NCBI RefSeq assembly: GCF_020075705.1
Contig: NZ_JAIQUM010000068.1
Location: forward strand, 1 to 28,332
DNA length: 28,332 nt
Direction: 5' to 3'
Source: Metabacillus rhizolycopersici
GTDB taxonomy: Bacteria > Bacillota > Bacilli > Bacillales > Bacillaceae
Numbering within the stretch: position 1 is the first letter of the stretch; each line of letters opens with the position of its first letter. Shown here piece by piece: positions 25,052 through 28,332 of the stretch. The position numbers and the translations under genes are program-made. The notes below the pieces were generated by a model. That model worked only from the letters and a program-made list of their open reading frames with translations. It was not told where the DNA came from and did not search any database.

Positions 25052-25803
25052 TGCTTTCTTGCCCCTTTTGCTATGTTATTAATTAATGCAGCGTTGTATG
25101 CTCCACCGAATCCATTATCGATATTAACAACACTGATCCCAGAGGCACATGAGTTTAACATCGTCAATAATGCTGACAAGCCGTTAAAGTTTGCACCATA
25201 ACCAATACTTGTTGGAACAGCAATGATTGGATGAGAAACAAGTCCGCCGACAACACTAGGTAGGGCACCTTCCATTCCCGCGACTACTACAGATACAGTA
25301 GCCTGCCGAATTTCCTCGATATTATCTAATAGTCGATGAATCCCAGCAACTCCTACATCATAAAAGCGACGAACATTACACCCTAATGCTTCAGCAGTAA
25401 TAGCCGCTTCTTCCGCTACTCTTAAATCAGATGTACCTGCGCAAACAATCGCAATATATCCTTGGAATGAATCATCAACTTTTGATTCATCCTTCCAAGA
25501 TAAAATTTGCGCCGTTTCATTGTAAAGAAACTCAGGAAATTCTGTCAGAGCATGCTCTGCCTTTTCTTTTGAAATTCGTGTGACTAACACATCATTCCCA
25601 TTCGATCTTATTGCTTCTATAATTGAGAGGATTTGTTCTTTCGTTTTTCCCTCACCATAAACCACTTCAGGAAAACCTTGGCGTTTCTTACGATGATGAT
25701 CCACTTTCGCAAATCCTAAATTTTCATACGTTGCTAATTTTTCCTTTGCTTCAGCTACGCTTAAAGTCCCTTTTTGGACTCTATCCAAAATTTCATCCAT
25801 CAT
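25048..25803 (-). CDS. larB: Pyridinium-3,5-biscarboxylate mononucleotide synthase LarB
   Basis: First enzyme of NPN synthesis: carboxylates nicotinic acid adenine dinucleotide and cleaves off AMP to give pyridinium-3,5-biscarboxylic acid mononucleotide. 251 aa, PurE-like C-terminal domain with AGTSDLRVAEEAA (about 122-134), VAGMEGALPSVVGGL (174-188), SIGYG and Cys219 in LNSCASG, equivalent to the nucleophile Cys221 of the L. plantarum enzyme. GGTGAG precedes the ATG at a suitable distance. It lies 57 bp after gntK and overlaps larC, so the three genes form one transcript. Confidence 0.93.
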   Translation of the reverse strand: MMDEILDRVQKGTLSVAEAKEKLATYENLGFAKVDHHRKKRQGFPEVVYGEGKTKEQILSIIEAIRSNGNDVLVTRISKEKAEHALTEFPEFLYNETAQILSWKDESKVDDSFQGYIAIVCAGTSDLRVAEEAAITAEALGCNVRRFYDVGVAGIHRLLDNIEEIRQATVSVVVAGMEGALPSVVGGLVSHPIIAVPTSIGYGANFNGLSALLTMLNSCASGISVVNIDNGFGGAYNAALINNIAKGARKQ

Positions 25804-25860
25804 TGTTTTTCACTCACCTTAATCGGGAATGTTGGCTTCGAGCTCTTCCCTAAGAATGGA

Positions 25861-27333
25861 TTAAAAATACTTCGCAATATCCTGTGATAGCATTTCATAC
25901 TTTTTATAGATTGCTGCATAAATTTTATGGTCTTCCATATTTGGTTTTACTGGCTCTCCCATTGGGATATTCTTTTTAATTTCCTCAAAAGAATCAGCTC
26001 TTCCAATTCCGATTAAACCAACCCATGCAGCTGCCCATGCAGCACTATGATGACTTTCAGATACGTATACTTCTTTTCCAAAAACATCTGCTAACATTTG
26101 AATCCATAATGATGATCTTGACAATCCGCCATTTACAAAGAGCTTTTCTGGTTCGCCAGCTAAATTTTCAAGCGCTTGTCCGATTTGGTAAAGATTGAAT
26201 GTAATACCTTCTAAAACGGCACGAACGAAATGTTCTTTTTTATGTGTAATCGACATCCCAAAGAAATTCCCTCTTGCCTGTTGATTCCATAAAGGTGCTC
26301 TTTCACCATTTATATACGGATGGAATAGTAATCCCTCTGCTCCAGGTGCTACAGCTGTTGCTTCTGCAGTAAATTCGTCGTGGCTTCCTTGATAGTTCAA
26401 AAGTTCCTTCAACCATTGTAATGCAATTCCACCATTATTTGTAGGCCCTCCAATGATTGAGTAATCCTCAGTAAAGGCGTAGCTAAATGTTTCTTGTTTC
26501 TCACTGATTCGGAAGCCTTTTGCAAATTGACGAATGGCTCCACTTGTACCAGCTGTAATTGCAACCTCACCTGGAAGAATCGCACCAATTCCTAAGTTAG
26601 CTAATTGTCCATCAGCTGACCCAATCACAATCGGCATTTCATTTGAAATTCCCATCTTTTCTGCAACCTCTTGCTTAATCCCTGTTAACACTTCTGTAGG
26701 AGGAACAATTTTAGAAAGCTGCTCTTTCTCAATACCTGCAAGCGTTAAAATTTCATCATCCCATTGGAATGTTTTTGCATTAAATAATCCAGTTGCAGCT
26801 GCCATTGAATAATCAATTACTCGCTGATCAAACCATTTTTGAAGAACATATTCTTTAATTGATAAGAAATATTTTGCTTTAAGATAAGGTTCAAATTCTA
26901 CCTCTTTCATCCATAGTAACTTAGATAATGGAGACATTGGGTGATTAGGTAGCCCCGTTTTTGAATAAACCTCAAATCCATTATTTTCCTTTAGTTTTTC
27001 TGCTTGCTCACTGCTTCTTCCATCAGCCCAAATCATTGCTTGTGATAAAGGCTCACCATTCTCATCAATACAGATAAGTGAATGCATGGCAGATGAAAAA
27101 CTAATTGTGACTAATTCTTCTTTCTTTACATTTGCTGCTTCCATCGCATCTCTAACAGCTTGTACTGCAAATTGCTCGATTTCAACCGGGTCTTGTTCTA
27201 CCCAGCCTTGTTGTGGATAATTAGATGAGATCATCTTTTCTGTTTCTGTAATGACATTTCCATTTAAATTAAAAATAACTGCCTTTACACTTGTAGTCCC
27301 TAGATCTAGTCCCATGACAAATTCTCTTGACAT
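25861..27333 (-). CDS. gntK: Gluconokinase GntK (FGGY family)
   Basis: Phosphorylates gluconate (or a close sugar acid) to 6-phosphogluconate. 490 aa FGGY kinase: phosphate motif GLDLGTTSVKAVIF at residues 9-22, SFSSAMHSLICIDENG near 78-93, IWADGRS, the catalytic Asp in IGSADGQLANLG near 241, GTSGAIR, and GGPTNNGGIALQW in the C-terminal half. SAMHS, IWADxRS and NHPMSPLSKL match B. subtilis GntK better than xylulokinase. The start is ATG after AAGGGATGG, behind a hairpin terminator that follows larE, so this unit probably has its own promoter (AT-rich TATAAT at 27363-27368, weak -35). Its place between larE and larB is unusual and suggests a link between gluconate and the nickel cofactor. Confidence 0.9.
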   Translation of the reverse strand: MSREFVMGLDLGTTSVKAVIFNLNGNVITETEKMISSNYPQQGWVEQDPVEIEQFAVQAVRDAMEAANVKKEELVTISFSSAMHSLICIDENGEPLSQAMIWADGRSSEQAEKLKENNGFEVYSKTGLPNHPMSPLSKLLWMKEVEFEPYLKAKYFLSIKEYVLQKWFDQRVIDYSMAAATGLFNAKTFQWDDEILTLAGIEKEQLSKIVPPTEVLTGIKQEVAEKMGISNEMPIVIGSADGQLANLGIGAILPGEVAITAGTSGAIRQFAKGFRISEKQETFSYAFTEDYSIIGGPTNNGGIALQWLKELLNYQGSHDEFTAEATAVAPGAEGLLFHPYINGERAPLWNQQARGNFFGMSITHKKEHFVRAVLEGITFNLYQIGQALENLAGEPEKLFVNGGLSRSSLWIQMLADVFGKEVYVSESHHSAAWAAAWVGLIGIGRADSFEEIKKNIPMGEPVKPNMEDHKIYAAIYKKYEMLSQDIAKYF

Positions 27334-27391
27334 AATACACTACACCATCCCTTAAAAAATTAATTATATAATATCAAAAGTTTACGCTACA

Positions 27392-27428
27392 TAGAAAAAG
27401 CTTTGAGAGTTCCCAAAGCCTTTTTCTA
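27392..27428 (-). terminator. Terminator directly after larE
   Basis: AGAAAAAG-CTTTG pairs with CAAAG-CCTTTTTCT around an 8-nt loop, beginning 1 nt after the larE stop codon and followed on the minus strand by TTTTTC. It should separate larE from gntK-larB-larC, at least partly. Confidence 0.7.
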
Positions 27429-28229
27429 TTATGAAAGAACTTTATTCATACTACCACTCTTATAACCGATTAAATCTAACGTAATATATTTATAGCCGTA
27501 ACTTACAAGCTCATTTGAAATCAATTCATGATGGTCTAAAACGATTTTCATATCGTCTGGCTCGACTTCAATCCTTGCGATTTCTTCATGTGTTCGTACC
27601 CGTACTTGGCGAATCGACAGCGACTTTAAAAAGGCTTCTGCTTTTTCTACTTTTGTTAGCTTTTCAATCGTTATTTTCTCACCATATGCTATCCGTGAAG
27701 ATAAACAAGCGAACGAAGGCTTATTCCAAGTTGGTAAGTCGAACTCACGGGAAAGCTCACGAATCTCATCCTTGAAGAGGTTTGCTTCTTGTAGTGGTCC
27801 ACGTATGCCTCTCTCCTTGGCTGCTTTCATTCCAGGGCGAAATTCATTGAGGTCATCAGCAATGACGCCGTAGACGACATTTTGAAACCCTTCTTTTTCC
27901 ATAAAGGGGATTAAATGCTCGAATAAACTGCTTTTACAAAAATAACAACGATTGCGATCGTTCTCTGTATAGCCTGGAATCGCCAATTCAGACGTTTCAA
28001 TCACACGATGATTTGCCCCGATCTTTTTAGCTAATTTCTTTGCTTCTAAAAGCTCGCTGGATGGATACGTTTCAGAATCAGCGGTCACAGCTAATACACG
28101 GTCAGTGCCCAATGTATCAACAGCGACTTTTAATAAGAATGTACTATCCACCCCGCCAGAAAATGCCACAACGACTGAGTTCATTTCTCGGAGAATCGAC
28201 ACTAGCTTCTGATATTTTTCGTTTATCAT
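27429..28229 (-). CDS. larE: ATP-dependent sulfur transferase LarE
   Basis: Adds the two sulfur atoms to the pincer nucleotide precursor to form the thiocarboxylates that bind nickel. 266 aa with the PP-loop SGGVDST (residues 24-30) near the N-terminus. Three cysteines are present: Cys95 and Cys98 in RCYFCK and Cys175 in SFACLSSR. In L. plantarum only the last is present and is sacrificed as sulfur donor; LarE proteins with all three, such as the Thermotoga one, carry a [4Fe-4S] cluster and can act catalytically. This protein therefore belongs to the cluster type by its residues. A strong ribosome-binding site (AAAGGAGA) precedes the ATG. A gene ending 70 bp upstream may be in the same operon. 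Confidence 0.93.
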   Translation of the reverse strand: MINEKYQKLVSILREMNSVVVAFSGGVDSTFLLKVAVDTLGTDRVLAVTADSETYPSSELLEAKKLAKKIGANHRVIETSELAIPGYTENDRNRCYFCKSSLFEHLIPFMEKEGFQNVVYGVIADDLNEFRPGMKAAKERGIRGPLQEANLFKDEIRELSREFDLPTWNKPSFACLSSRIAYGEKITIEKLTKVEKAEAFLKSLSIRQVRVRTHEEIARIEVEPDDMKIVLDHHELISNELVSYGYKYITLDLIGYKSGSMNKVLS

Positions 28230-28299
28230 TGTCTTCTCCTTTCTTACTAAACATCATCTCTAGAGTGTATTAATTTTAAATCTCTATCATTACCTAGGA

Positions 28300-28332
28300 T
28301 TAGATGGTCATGCTTCCGAATCCACCGTCAAC
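28300..28332 (-). CDS. C-terminal end of an upstream gene, possibly a short-chain dehydrogenase
   Basis: The last ten codons before a TAA stop read VDGGFGSMTI. VDGGF close to the C-terminus is the typical ending of short-chain dehydrogenases, for example sugar-acid dehydrogenases. Only 33 bases are visible, so the call is tentative. It would lie 70 bp upstream of larE on the same strand. Confidence 0.4.
   Translation of the reverse strand, partial: VDGGFGSMTI

Noticed and set aside
25861..27333. Xylulokinase (xylB) as the identity of the FGGY kinase
   Set aside because: The SAMHS, IWADGRS and PLSKL motifs match gluconokinase, and the neighbours are not xylose genes.

Overview
The window looks like a chromosomal segment from a low-GC, Gram-positive member of the Bacillaceae. 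Shine-Dalgarno sites are strong (AGGAGG type), TTG starts are frequent, lipoproteins are the Bacillus kind, and every recognisable gene has close relatives in Bacillus. I cannot name the species. No rRNA, tRNA, transposase, phage gene or CRISPR array was seen.

Layout. (1) 1-3101: the start of a 6-phosphogluconate dehydrogenase gene (minus strand) and a GPH-type sugar symporter (plus strand) flank a 1.2-kb intergenic region. It holds two near-identical 31-bp palindromic operators, each just downstream of a matching divergent promoter. (2) 3182-6807: pantothenate symporter panF with its small partner YhdT, an unrecognised 192-aa protein, and a manganese-type CDF exporter. (3) 7128-15948: a nine-gene minus-strand unit headed by a TPP riboswitch with its own terminator. 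In order of transcription it holds a LuxE-like acyl-protein synthetase, a LuxC-like acyl reductase, an ABC importer (ATPase, permease, NMT1-like lipoprotein), a short-chain dehydrogenase, then thiM, thiD and thiE. (4) 16185-21901: an orphan YlmA-like ATPase, a stretch rich in inverted repeats, a small acidic protein, a triple-PAS GGDEF-EAL c-di-GMP protein and an unrecognised 132-aa protein. Copies of a dispersed hairpin repeat, some with a perfect DnaA box, lie between genes. (5) 21958-28332: a solute-binding lipoprotein with its own promoter, operator-like palindrome and terminator, then larC, larB, gluconokinase gntK and larE, and the last codons of a further gene.

The most interesting system is region 3. 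The riboswitch ties an acid-reducing pair (LuxE activates a carboxylate, LuxC reduces it to an aldehyde), a dehydrogenase and an importer to thiamine salvage kinases and ThiE. I infer a pathway that imports an oxidised (carboxylate) thiamine fragment, reduces it to the alcohol and feeds it to ThiM or ThiD. The second is region 5. Genes for the nickel-pincer nucleotide (NPN) cofactor surround a gluconate kinase, which suggests that the NPN enzyme of this organism epimerises gluconate or a related sugar acid. LarC there lacks its usual C-terminal domain.
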